From Parasitella parasitica (taxonomy: Eukaryota > Mucoromycota > Mucoromycetes > Mucorales > Mucoraceae), in the NCBI GenBank assembly GCA_025201805.1, contig MU619287.1:5517-52583 (forward strand): 47,067 nt of DNA, given 5' to 3'. The notes beneath the pieces are model-generated. The model was not told where the DNA came from, searched no databases, and was given only the letters and a program-made list of their open reading frames with translations. Shown in pieces: positions 33,329 through 44,300 of the stretch (positions are counted from its first letter, which is position 1; every line of letters begins with the position of its first letter). The translations under genes and the position numbers were made by a program.

Positions 33329-33392
33329 GGGCATGTATTAGCATTATTTCTATAATTTTTTCATTAAACCAACTCAATTCAATCAATACAAA

Positions 33393-33818
33393 ATGGTCTC
33401 TTTCACCTTTCTCAAGTCTGCCTCTCTCTTGGTCTTTGCTGCTTCCTTAGTTTCTGCTGCTCCTGCTAAAAATAAATGTAGCAGGTTCCGTGTAACGGCT
33501 CCTCATTCTTACTTCAAGACAACCGCTGGTCAATGCTACCAAGTTTCGTACGATTTTGGCGGCAATCCTCCATCCAATCCGTCTTGGGTCTCGGTTGACC
33601 TTTACGAGTATAAGACAGACAAATTCATCAACAATTTGGTAAACAAAGTCAAGGCCCATGGCATTGCTACGCCTTGGTTTAATGTCGATCTAGGTAAATA
33701 CCACAAATCAGGAGATTACTATTACCTTGTTACCTATGGAAATGGCTGCAAGTCTATCAAGACACCCTACTTTTATGTCAACTACAACAAAAATTCTCCT
33801 CCTTCAGTTTGCAATTAA
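33393..33818 (+). CDS. small secreted protein, Kre9/Knh1-like fold, paralogue 1
   Basis: Single-exon gene of 141 aa. A clear signal peptide (hydrophobic core at about residues 5-20, cleavage near SAAPA) precedes a domain starting CSRFRVTAPHSYFKTTAGQC, then YQVSYDFG, and ending GDYYYLVTYGNGCKS and NSPPSVCN. The Fxvt(S/A)P...(W/t)(T)aGQCYqvsY pattern resembles the N-terminal beta-sandwich of the Kre9/Knh1 and Ser-Thr-rich GPI-protein family (cell-wall beta-1,6-glucan or surface proteins). It lacks the long Ser/Thr region, and no GPI signal is seen. Four Cys in the mature part could form two disulfides. It is probably extracellular or wall-associated. The gene downstream is a diverged paralogue in the same orientation. 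The Kre9-like assignment is a fold-level guess from short motifs. Confidence 0.85.
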   Translation: MVSFTFLKSASLLVFAASLVSAAPAKNKCSRFRVTAPHSYFKTTAGQCYQVSYDFGGNPPSNPSWVSVDLYEYKTDKFINNLVNKVKAHGIATPWFNVDLGKYHKSGDYYYLVTYGNGCKSIKTPYFYVNYNKNSPPSVCN

Positions 33819-34165
33819 GGAATTCTTGAATAAATTGTATGTATTTTAGTAAATAAACGAGTAAATGATGTGTGTCAGTTCTTGAATTTTGAACAGTCTT
33901 GTTGTAAATACATACGGCGATCTTAGGTGTGTGGATGTATACCAAGATACACAATGATATTGAAATTGGTTACACCAGTGGACATATCAGGAAAGGTACG
34001 CTTCCCTGTAAATTTGCTTGTGCAACTGTACATCTTTTTCATCAAATTCCAAGGAATGTCGATTGCACCCAATTTTTAAGTAAACAAATGCTGATGATTG
34101 TAAAATAGCACGACGTGTATTCCTCATTTCTTGCTATTTTCTTCATTTATATTTATATTTACAGC

Positions 34166-34615
34166 ATGCAATTTTTCAAGGTCGCTGTCGCTATTGTGTT
34201 GTGTTTTTTTAGTATTGGGATTTTAGCACAGCAACAGCAGGACATATGCGCGGGATTCCGTATCACATCGCCCATCATGGAGCATCTAAAATGGACGTCT
34301 GGTCAATGCTATCAGGTCTCCTACAATTTAGCCAGCGCCTTACCCTTCCTTGGAGATGGAAATAAGGCCAAGATTTCGGTTGATGTGTATAGCGCAGACA
34401 CCAATGTCAAAATGTCGAGCGTTGTTGTGGGAGAATCTGCAAATAATTTTGGTGGAACCAAAGCGTTCAACCTGCAAGTACCTGTTACTGGGGCTTACTA
34501 CTATATGGTTACGCTAATTCAAGGTGATAATGATAATGAAATTCGGTGTGAACCTAAACGGACAGTTACTTTTCAGGTGGATGTGAATCCAAATTCACCA
34601 CCTGCCCAATGCTAA
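34166..34615 (+). CDS. small secreted protein, Kre9/Knh1-like fold, paralogue 2
   Basis: Single-exon gene of 149 aa with a signal peptide (residues 1-20, MQFFKVAVAIVLCFF...). The domain repeats the layout of the preceding gene: CAGFRITSPIMEHLKWTSGQC, YQVSYNLA, AYYYMVTLIQG and a terminal NPNSPPAQC, again with four Cys in similar places. FRITSP plus WTSGQCYQVSY is close to the Kre9/Knh1 opening pattern. The middle differs from paralogue 1 (SVDVYSADTNVKMSSVVVG), so the duplication is old. The ATG at 34166 is chosen because an upstream in-frame stretch lacks an ATG. The stop lies only 45 bp from the stop of the convergent GATA gene, so their transcripts probably overlap. Confidence 0.85.
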   Translation: MQFFKVAVAIVLCFFSIGILAQQQQDICAGFRITSPIMEHLKWTSGQCYQVSYNLASALPFLGDGNKAKISVDVYSADTNVKMSSVVVGESANNFGGTKAFNLQVPVTGAYYYMVTLIQGDNDNEIRCEPKRTVTFQVDVNPNSPPAQC

Positions 34616-34660
34616 ATTGATCTGACATTATGAATAAAATGTATTATTATGTAAAGACGT

Positions 34661-36188
34661 TTATTCGGTTTGTTTCCACTGATGAATACGAAGTGGATTG
34701 ATAGTGTTGCTGCTGTTGTTTACAGTATTAGAATTGATGTTATCAGTGGTGTTTCGGTTAGCTTCATTCAATGAGGGTAATGGCAACTTTTGAAGTGGAT
34801 TAATATTTACAAAATTAGATTCGTTATTAGCTGCTAGTGTAGACGATAGAGATGGCAATTGACGCTGCTGCTGTGGTGGAGGCGAAGGGGTATGAAATGA
34901 TTGCTGTTTCGGCGCTGACACACTTGTTTGCTGCTTCATGGTTCCGAATCTCTTATCAAGGTATTTTGGGTCCATCAAAACAAAAGGGAAATTCACAGTG
35001 TGCGGTGATACCTCTATGGCCTTGAAATTGAAAGAGCTGTTTCGGATAGATTGTGCTTGCAGAACCGTCGACGATGTTGACACCCTTGGGGAGCCACCTG
35101 TAATCAAGTAGTTTTGAGTTTGGACTCCAATGGATCCCTTTTTCAACAGCTTTGAATAATCTGAAATGGCCAAAAATGTGTAAAATTTTCAATGTTTTTG
35201 CACTTGATCAATCACTTACGTAGACCGCATGCGTTGCAGAGTGTTCTTGCTCCATCAGGTCCACGACGCCATTCAGGAGTTTCTGTAGTACCACAGGAAT
35301 GACACTTTTGTCCTATCATATTACGTCTCTGAAATTCGCAAAACAGGTTGTTGTGTATGTTAGCCAACTGAAACTCATAACCACAGTTATCAAGATTAAA
35401 TTACATTTCTTCTGCGGTATTTTGGCCTAGACTGGCTACTGCTATTTTGCAGATTTCTTGCTTGTCTAATGAGTTCATATTCAGCATGATCTTTCTATGT
35501 TCAAGTGTTGGGTTAAAAGCAGCCCTATCTAAATCGAGAAATACCATATCGTTTACATTGACAGATTTACTTTGCTGATCGTCAACGTGTTCGTCATCTT
35601 CATCTTCATCTTCGTCATCATCGTCGTATTCTTCATAATCCTCATCGTCGTGTTCGCTTTGGCCCTGATTGCGGCGTTTATTGTACGTGGTCTTTTCGTT
35701 TGAAATGAACTTTTCGGTGGACTGGATGTCCTTGAACGCTTGTTTTGCTAATTCTGACAAGTTTTCGATCACTGTCTCTCTTTCTATATTGGACATTGTG
35801 TTGTGCTGCAGCTTCAACTGCCATATGCTCTCACATAGTTTGGAGCATTGGTTCAGGACCTACGGGTAGAGTTTTCAGTCGCTTTGTGTACATGGGTGCC
35901 TTTATCGTTAGCTTTGCTTACGTTCGCTATTGAGCTTGTTGAGCTTGTTGCTGCATTGCCATCTAATTTGGATGAATTTTTATTCGATCCAAAACCAGTT
36001 TTCGAATCCACATTTTCTAATTTATTTTCATCCTCATGGAAAATCCTGGTTTTTTTTTTTTTTTTATTTCAGTTGGCAAGATAGAAAATTAGGAAAATGA
36101 CAACAAAAGTGTATGAATGTGATTACTTTTTGCTTGACATTTTTGGATATTTATCCGGCGAAGTTGAACATAGTTGAGACACATCCAT
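34661..36188 (-). CDS. GATA-type zinc-finger transcription factor (WC-2-type finger, no PAS)
   Basis: Minus exons 36188-36127, 36045-35922, 35859-35405, 35326-35220 and 35160-34661 give 415 aa. The single finger is C222-HSC225, then 18 residues, then C244-NAC247, in [18 protein letters not shown] and [16 protein letters not shown]. The 18-residue loop is the spacing of WC-2-type fungal GATA factors; canonical ones have 17. Upstream lie a helical stretch, a run of Asp/Glu (about 120-145) and a conserved-looking [20 protein letters not shown], but no PAS motif, so this is not a complete WC-2 light regulator. The C-terminal half is Ser/Asn/Gln-rich. It should bind GATA sites in the nucleus. The first exon is assigned from the only ATG that joins in phase. 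The exon 3/4 acceptor (CAGAG) is the least certain junction. Confidence 0.85.
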
Positions 36189-36313
36189 TTAGACGTCGAT
36201 ATGCAGAGATTAAACAGATGAAGAATTATATGTATATGTATAATAAAAAGGAAAGAAAAAAAAAAGGGAAAAAAAAAAAAAAAAAAAATGTGTACAAGCT
36301 TTTCTTTATTATT

Positions 36314-38860
36314 TTATTTTGGCCTTGAAATAGGTTTGCCAGCCAAAACGTCTATTATTTCTTGGTAATCAAGTGTTTCATATTCAACGAGAGCATTTGC
36401 AAGTTTATCCAACTCTTCGCGATGTTCAACCAGAATATGTCTGGCTCTTTTCTCGCTGGTCTCAATTAGACTCAGGATTTCGCTTTCGATCAGCTGTTTG
36501 GTTTGCGCACTCAACAACTGCATGTCTTCATCGTCGTGACTCACAGGGCCAACTTTTTCGCTCATGCCGTAATAGCGTACCATGCGTTTGGCCACATCTG
36601 TTGCCTTCATAATATCGCTGCTGGCTCCACTAGTGACATTTTCTTGTCCAAATATCAGCTCTTCGGCTACTCTTCCGCCCATACAGACGTCAATCTGGGC
36701 CAAAAACTCTTTTTTTGTAAAGGAATCCTACAAATCGCATACGTTTATACGTTAAGAAATAATGTATTCCAGTCTTTGAACAACTTACTTTGTCCATCTC
36801 AGGCAGTTGAACAGTCATGCCTAATGCTGAACCTCTTGGCATAATCGTAGCTTTGTGCAATGGCATGGCTCCAGGTGTATAATAAGCAACAAGGGCATGT
36901 CCGCCCTCATGATACGCCGTTAATCTTTTGTTCTCTTCGGTGATCACTGCAGATTTACGTTCTGCCCCCATAATAATCTTGTCTTTAGAGTATTCAAGAT
37001 GGCGTAAATTGACTTCCTTGCAGTTTTCACGGCTTGCTTGGATAGCTGCTTGATTAACCAAATTGGCCAAGTCTGCACCACTAAATCCCGGTGTGCCCCG
37101 GGCAACAACGCTGACATCTACTTCACTGGCAATGTGGATCTTTTTCATATGATGCTTCAAGATCTCAATTCTCCCTCTCACATCAGGAAGCGGTACATTG
37201 ACAGTTCTATCAAATCGACCAGGTCTCACTAAAGCCTTGTCCAGTAACTCGGGGAAATTAGTTGCAGCAATAAAGATAACACCTTCCGTCTGAGAAAAGC
37301 CATCCAGATCAACCAGCAATTGATTCAGGGTCTGTTTCATGTAAGATTGATCTTTGGGATTTCTCTTTGACCCGATGGCGTCTATTTCGTCAATAAATAC
37401 AATGCTAGGTGCCTTTGCTCTAGCAGCAGCAAACAGTTCTCGAACTCTTCTAGCACCTACACCAACATACATTTCATCAAACTCGCTGCCACTCATAAAA
37501 AAGAATGGAACATTGGCTTCACCCGCAACCGCTCTTGCAAGCATAGTTTTACCCGTTCCAGGTGGACCCGTTAATAAAACACCTTTGGGCAATTTACCTC
37601 CCAATTCAGTAAAGCGATGAGGATTCTTCAAGAATTCGACGATTTCTTCCAATTCTTGTTTGGCTTCGTCCACCCCTTGAACGTCTTCGAAGCGAACAGT
37701 CGTTTGCGTTACTGGTTCGTATTCTGTTTGTGAATTAGCCGTCTTCAATAGCCCCGAGTTCTCCAATGCAAGCGATATAATCGTGATGATACAGAATGCG
37801 TAGGTTAAAGTGACACCCACCCATCGCAAGGCCTTCCAGAACATGTATTTACGGGCTTCCTCTACCACAACATAAATAGGGTTTGACTTGTTGCCAGACA
37901 CTGAAGGAAGGTTGCTACCAGCACCTTCCATCTTGGCAGCTCGTGCTCCTTGACGGCTTGCAATCACTTGTTGGAGGATTTCCTTTGTAATTGTATTGTT
38001 TGCAGCACTGCTTCCAGCTTCAGACAACTTTTGAGATCCGGACTCTTCTAATTTTTGCAGAATTCTTGCCAACACTTGCTCTGATTTTCCTATTTGTGCT
38101 AAAGCAGCAATATAGTATTGCCAGCAATCTTCGTTGTGCGCGAAATTTCCACGTTCAAATCTAGTAATGACCGCTTGCGGATTGTTTGATCTGAGCCATT
38201 CCTACAGATCTTGATTAGAATCCTGTGCAAGGGAAATCCAGGCAATATAGCAAACCTTGTATAGCGTCGCTTGCTTGAATGTATCTGTTGGAGAGGCATT
38301 AGCCTCTTGCTCCAGCTTATTTAACCGACGATAGTTAGTGATGCGGTTGCTGCCTCCACTACTGGAAAACAATGTGCGACGTTGCTGCTGCTGTTGTTGT
38401 CGTTGAAAAGGTTGAAAGGCTTTGGCCTTGAAATTTTCCTTTGGTATAAAACGGGCTATATTCAATGCAATGGCTGGATTTGCTTTTAATATACGGGTTG
38501 CATTTGTCACTGCTCTATTCAGTTGATCGAGATCTGAGGAGAGTATAGATGTCGGTAACTACAAATATTTGGGTTTGGTTTATGTGAATACATGTGAATA
38601 CAGCTTGATTTATCCGAAACTTTACAGTCTCCTTGTTCATTTGTATCCATTGCTCATAGTTATGATGTAGATGGGCATGCTTACTGATGGAAGGTGCGCG
38701 TGACGTAAGGTTGCAATGTTGGAAAAGTCGTGTAGCTTCTGAAGTTACCGTAGCGAGCTTAAGAAAGAAAATTGTACAAGTCTATATGGATATCATTGCC
38801 ATCAGACGATTATTTGTTAAATACCTTTTGTGAAAATGAAAAAGCTCCATATGTGCTCAT
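36314..38860 (-). CDS. YME1: mitochondrial i-AAA protease Yme1 (FtsH family)
   Basis: Minus exons 38860-38825, 38757-38626, 38558-38256, 38201-36789 and 36727-36314 give 765 aa (yeast Yme1 is 747). The N-terminal part is basic, with a [16 protein letters not shown] stretch compatible with mitochondrial import, then a helical domain with a Yme1-like [14 protein letters not shown]. One TM lies at about residues 282-303. The AAA module has Walker A GPPGTGKT (370-377), Walker [13 protein letters not shown] (about 424-435) and the pore loop [14 protein letters not shown]. The zinc-protease motif is HEGGH (589-593), with the third ligand region in [11 protein letters not shown]. Yme1 sits in the inner membrane facing the intermembrane space and degrades unassembled or damaged proteins. 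HEGGH replaces the commoner HEAGH; the catalytic residues are retained. Confidence 0.96.
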
Positions 38861-39555
38861 GGTTTGGTTTTTTGTCCTTTTTTTTTTTTTTTCTTTTTCT
38901 ATAGAAAAAGAGATGTTGACTAGATATTATTGCTTGTTGAATAGAAAACTCACAAGTTTCCTGGTACCACCAAACTTGGGAACTATGCGAGGGAAAGAGC
39001 ACTGCTTTTCCCAACGCTTGATGACGTATCCTTGTCAGATTGAACAATGTTCATTTGGGGCATTTTACACCATGATTGGGTATTCAACAACTTCGTCTAC
39101 GGATATTCCATGACAGTGCATTGTATCAACGCAATAAAACTTGGCTACATAAAAAAAACAATGATGGATAGTTATAGTAGAAACATGTGCTCTGTCGCTC
39201 TTTCATGATGGCCCTTGCTGAATTCAATTTTGGTTGAGACTTTGACTGATATTGATTGAATCCATTGTAGAATCACACTCTTTTTTAATTTACGTCATGA
39301 TGGGCCAAAACTATGAAAAAAAAATGAGAAACGGAACAACCTTGTTTTGCTGAAAGGTTAATGCATCAGATTTACGTCATTACATAATTTGAGCTATAAG
39401 AGCCTTTTAATACAGATCTTGAAATATGGTTGTGATAATGATCTCATTTTGAAAAAAAAAGTATAAAACCCCATTAGATTCAACTTTTCTTGTTTCGATA
39501 TATTATTTCACTTGAAATTGCTCGCATCCTCCTATTTTCATTAAACTAATCCGAC
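38861..39555. other. intergenic region between divergent genes
   Basis: About 0.7 kb between the YME1 start (minus) and the LEA-like gene start (plus). It holds T/A runs and a TATA box near the right end. No gene is seen. Confidence 0.6.
39462..39468 (+). promoter_or_regulatory. TATA box of LEA-like gene
   Basis: TATAAAA lies 94 bp upstream of the ATG at 39556, directly after a run of nine A. Confidence 0.5.
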
Positions 39556-40219
39556 ATGAACTCTTCCTTTTTAAAAGCCTCTCTTCGCCGTAATGCCGCT
39601 GTTGCCAACAAACGCTTCTATTCCGCTCCTCCTCCACCTCCTCCTTCTGCTACCAATGACAAAAAAGGTGGCAACGGTGGCCTTTTCTTGGGAGTAGCTG
39701 CTTCTCTTGGCGTTGGTTATTACTTGTATCAAAGAAGTTCTGGTAAGTTGAGTTGATATGACATGGTAGAAGAGCATGGCTGATAAAATGACTGCATATA
39801 TAGCTGCCAAGAAGAGCACCACCGAAGGTAATCGTGAATTAGTCCAGCAGAAGATTCAAGAAGGCAAGCAAATTGTTGGTGATAAAGTTGACGAGGCTGG
39901 TCAAGCCGTTAATCAAACGGTTGACAAAGTCAAGGGTAAATATGAGCAAGGAAAGGCCAATGCTGCTTCCAAGGTCGACGAAGTCAAGGGTAAATATGAG
40001 CAAGAAAAGGCCAATGCTGCTTCCAAGGTCGATGAAGCCAAGGGCAAATATGAGCAAGGAAAGGCCACTGCTGCTTCTAAGGTCGACGAATTGAAGAAGG
40101 ATGGAGCTGCAAAGTATGAAGAAGCCAAGGATGCCACTGCTCAAAAGGGTCAAGAAGTCCAAAAGGATGTAGGTGAAAAGGTGGCCGATGCTGGCAAGTC
40201 TATCAAGGACAAGGCTTAA
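39556..40219 (+). CDS. probable mitochondrial LEA-like repeat protein
   Basis: Exons 39556-39742 and 39804-40219 give 200 aa. The first 25 residues are basic, Ser/Ala-rich and without acidic residues (SLRRNAAVANKRFYSA), as in a mitochondrial presequence. A poly-Pro stretch and a short Gly-rich hydrophobic segment follow (GGLFLGVAASLGVGYYLY, about 42-59), possibly an inner-membrane anchor. The rest is a highly charged Lys/Ala/Glu helix with three near-perfect 18-residue repeats (KGKYEQGKANAASKVDE type, residues 105-158; DNA 39929-40090) and a degenerate fourth. This is the pattern of LEA group 3/LEA_4-like proteins, which protect membranes and proteins during drying or stress. It may face the matrix or intermembrane space. 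The LEA label is based on composition and periodicity; MICOS-like or structural roles are alternatives. Confidence 0.82.
39929..40090 (+). repeat. three tandem 54-bp coding repeats
   Basis: Units at 39929-39982, 39983-40036 and 40037-40090 encode the 18-residue repeats of the LEA-like protein. They are nearly identical at DNA level, so copy number may vary between strains. Confidence 0.85.
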
Positions 40220-41380
40220 ATTGCATTCAATTCCTCAATTCATGTATCTTTTTTTTTTATCAACTTGTCTCATACTCTTTAACAGATGTATTGTGATATG
40301 CCAAACTTTGTAATATAGTAAATCTCGCATAAACCTGCTGTTTTGTTGTACAAATAAACTTGATACTTGCCATTATCTAGTTAATTACCAGTTTTGTTTG
40401 AAAGTTGGACCATCTAACCAAGTACTAGAGTTTGAAAGCTGAAGTATAATTTTGAAGGATATTTTTCCAGTTTTGTATTCCTGCTCCTCTCAATTTGACT
40501 GTAACCATTATGGACATTGATAAGTTTAGCTCCGTAATTTCGAATATTTGGTTTCTTATACAAGACATGTGCAAATTATATTTGTGATCGAATTACCGGC
40601 GACACTTAACCTTTTAGATACAATCCAGGAACGGTTACCATGACCACGTAGTCAAAATAATGGTAACCAATATATTATATGGATACAACTGTATATCAGC
40701 TAGCTAATAGAAATGCTGTTATGTTTTTCCTGTGGAATGTAAGGTCATTTGAGAAAAACTTACAGTAAGAGGGGTGGGTGGGTGGAGACAGCTCGTATGC
40801 TCGATATTTAATTGATGTTTAGTGTCCAGAGGTAATAAAACTTGGAATGGTGAAAAAATTAAGCTACAGACATATCAAGAATTGCAAGTTATTATGTCTT
40901 TAGCTATCGATTGCTATCAAGATATGTATAGCTTCTCAATTGAAAATATATGTATGCCTGCAAAGCATATATACAGGAATTCTATAGTAAGCATACCATA
41001 CTACCTACCTTTCCCCCACAAACCTATGAAAAATAGCTTTTTCCGATTTAAATTTATCTCAAACTTGCACATCAATCAGATTCCTCAAATCAGTATGCTC
41101 CAAAACTAATGAATGTTAAATTACCAAAACGTCTACCTATACTCAATGCTTTGAAAACCTTGAGTGTCAAAATAGATGCTTATTTTCGTTTTGGTTGATA
41201 AAAACTTGGGCCTTATACTTAGTATTTATGGTAGATACGCTTTATTTATAAATCTTGAGTTCATACTATTTTAACAAAGCTGAGACGCGGGTATTCAAAC
41301 GAACCTTGATGATTTAAAGCAACACAAAATACACAACGACACAACATTTCCTTTTCCTCTTGTTTATATTTTAAAAGAAC
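40220..41380. other. intergenic region
   Basis: About 1.2 kb, AT-rich, with no supportable gene. The open frame at 40822-41109 has no recognisable domain. The right end, with a C/T-rich leader, is the TRS85 promoter. Confidence 0.5.
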
Positions 41381-44300
41381 ATGGAGAAGCCTTTACCTTT
41401 GAAGCCCAGTAGTTTCTCTACTCGAGATTACATTGCTCGTACACTGGGTCCTTTGGTTGCTGTTGCAGCAAGTGAGGATGCTGAAGAGCTGTGTCGAGTG
41501 AATCATATTCCCTCTTTTGCCGATTTTATAAAGCCATTTGGAGATATGTTCGAGGGACGAGGTACGTAAGACATACTGTACATTAAAAAAATACATGCCT
41601 TCACTCATCCTATTCATATGTTTACAGTAACACCGCGCGATTGGCAAGGCACACCTATTTCCATCGATAATTTTAATATACGTTTTCGGCCTATTCACAA
41701 ATTGGAAGAGCCGGATCATCAGGCAGTGATGAACCTAGTACAGGACAGTGTAAAAGAAAAGGGAGAACGATACCAAGGGCTTTTAGAAGAGATTAGAACT
41801 AGAAATGACGTTACCGAAGACTATTTAAGTAGTAAGTAACCACTTTACCTGCCAAAGCCAAAATCATGCTCAAACGTGCAATTGAAGCACCTCTAGACGA
41901 CTTGACACCTTGGTATGCAGACTTCAAAAACGCTGTTTTATCGCTTCGAGGAATCACAGAATACGAAACGTTTGATCATCCAGTGGCTACAATGATTGTC
42001 ATATCTTCATCAAATCCGGACCCTGTCAGTACGATAATGCAACTTTACAATCCCAATGTGCCATCTTTTACTATCGACAAACCGTATGTGGATACAAATA
42101 TTCTGAGGTACTATGTTGTTCTCCATGACCCAAATCGTACCAGCATTGAACAGTAAGAGTTTCTTTATTTTATACAAGCCCTGTTACTGACATAGCACAG
42201 CTCAACTGCAGTGTTTGAGAAACTGAAGCGAACAGTTGGATTACATTGTTATTTGCTCAAAATCAACTCCAGCCCCCGAGACCCATTAGATAACGATAGC
42301 ATAGAAGATCTCTCACAAGATGAAATCAGAACTATTTGGGAGCACGAGCTTACAGAGTCCTATAGCATCGAATCTAAACTACAGTCTTTCAGCACGTCCT
42401 CATCGACTGCGTCTATAAATTTGTTGGATGCAGTAACCAGTCCATCTCTGCCCTCATCATCGATTGTTTCAACTACCTCATCAACACCTGGACACTCTCG
42501 CTCAACTTCGGTTTCTTCCAACATTAGTAATCCATTACAACCTACAGTGATCCACGGCACTTCTGTGCAGTCTTTGCCCATTGATGTGCTGAACGACCAG
42601 GCACAACCCACGAGCAACACGGGTGAAAATGCAACCACGAGTATTGCAGTAGAAACCCCCGTTGCGCCTGCTATTCAGTATGGTCGGTGCATGACCGCTG
42701 ACGATGTAGATAATGTAAAGGCAATGGTGCGCGAATTTACCACGCAAAGCATGATTCCATTCATGGAGCGCAATATTCAACATTGGAACGAGCAAGTAGC
42801 GTCTGCTCGCCGTGGTATAACAGGTCGTCTTTTTGGTGCTAGTCGTCGTCTCTTTGGGACATCGACGCGAAATCCCACAACACAATCCGTACAAACGATT
42901 ACAGTGTATGGTCCCAACGTACCTGTGGGTGCCAACACGCTGACGATATACCCTTACGCAGCGCCTGAAGCACAGATGAGAAAATTGGCTGATTATGCCT
43001 TCATGTTGCGAGACTACAAGTTTGCTCACACCATTTATGATACAGTGCGCAGAGATTATGCAACCGAAAAGGCTTATAAACACCATGCAGGAACTCAAGA
43101 GATGATGGGCATCTGTTTATTGATGTCGAGCCAGCCGCTGACAAATAAAACTGACGTGGATCGACATTTCGAACTGGCTGTTCAACAATATCTGGGACGC
43201 TGCAGATCGCCTTATCATGCTACTCGAACCACTATTATATATTATGAGCTACTGAAAGCTCGTCGCTTGTGGAAGGACATTCCTACAGCACTTGTGCGCA
43301 TGACAGGTGAAGATTCGGATCTAAGATCAGGTTTATTCTTGGAACAGGCGGCTCACTGTTTCCTGAGGGCACGTAAACCCATGGTCAGAAAATACGGCTT
43401 TCATTTGGTCATGGCTGGTCATCGTTATGGCAAAGCATCGCAGCGTTTGCATGCTTACCGATCTTACAAAATGGCCTCGTTTGTGTTAGAGAGTAATTCA
43501 TGGTCTGTTGCAAAATCGCACATTCAGTTTGCTCTAGGCCGTCAAGCGTTTCATCTAGGCCGTTTGGACGATGCAGTAACTTATTTCTCAAACGTTTTGA
43601 CCGATACAAGGCAGACTCCACAGCAGCAAGTTGCTCATATTCGAGAATTCCTATTCATCTATAAGCAGTATACAGCATCGGTTGGTATAGATCCCCTTAA
43701 AGAATCGCTGCCGCATTTGGCGCTTCCTATAATTCAAGACAAAGATATACAAGTGACTCTATCCAACGCACAATCAAATACAGCACATCGAGAAGAGTGG
43801 GCTTCTATGGAACTGGAGCTTCTGGAAGAGAGTATTGCTAATGGGTATATATCCAGCTCTAAGAGGGCGATGGCTGTTCAGCAACAAGATGATCACCGTG
43901 TAGTGAGCGCTGTAGGAGGTAAAAAGCCAAATTGACCAAACCCAGCGAGGAGAGAAATTCACACTTGCATATATTTAGAGCCTGCCATTGTTCATATTGA
44001 GCTTTTCAATCCTCTGCAAGTACCTATTTCACTAAGTCAATTGATTTTGGGCTGCCAATACCAAAAATCAACAGAAGTACAGGAGGTAACAGTTGACGCC
44101 TACGAGGTTATGCCAGAAGGCAAGCAACAAGGCGATTCAGACATGTACGAATTTGAGAATTTCGAGTTGCAAAAGATCAGCGATATCCCGTTGGAGCCAA
44201 TGGAAAAGAAAACGGTAAGCAGTAAATGTAATTGCTAGATACTTTATTGACCTCGCCTATCAGATTAATCTTGCGATATTGCCTCGCCATGAAGGCAGTG

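Larger units (their letters stand above)
30793..33392. other. gene-free region with palindromic motif cluster
   Basis: About 2.6 kb with no supportable gene. It holds the uL22 promoter at its left end, a cluster of TCGR-centred palindrome-like motifs at 32787-32888 (listed separately), and the promoter of the first secreted-protein gene at its right end. Open frames at 30830-31210, 31783-32004 and 32525-32884 show no recognisable domain. Confidence 0.5.
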
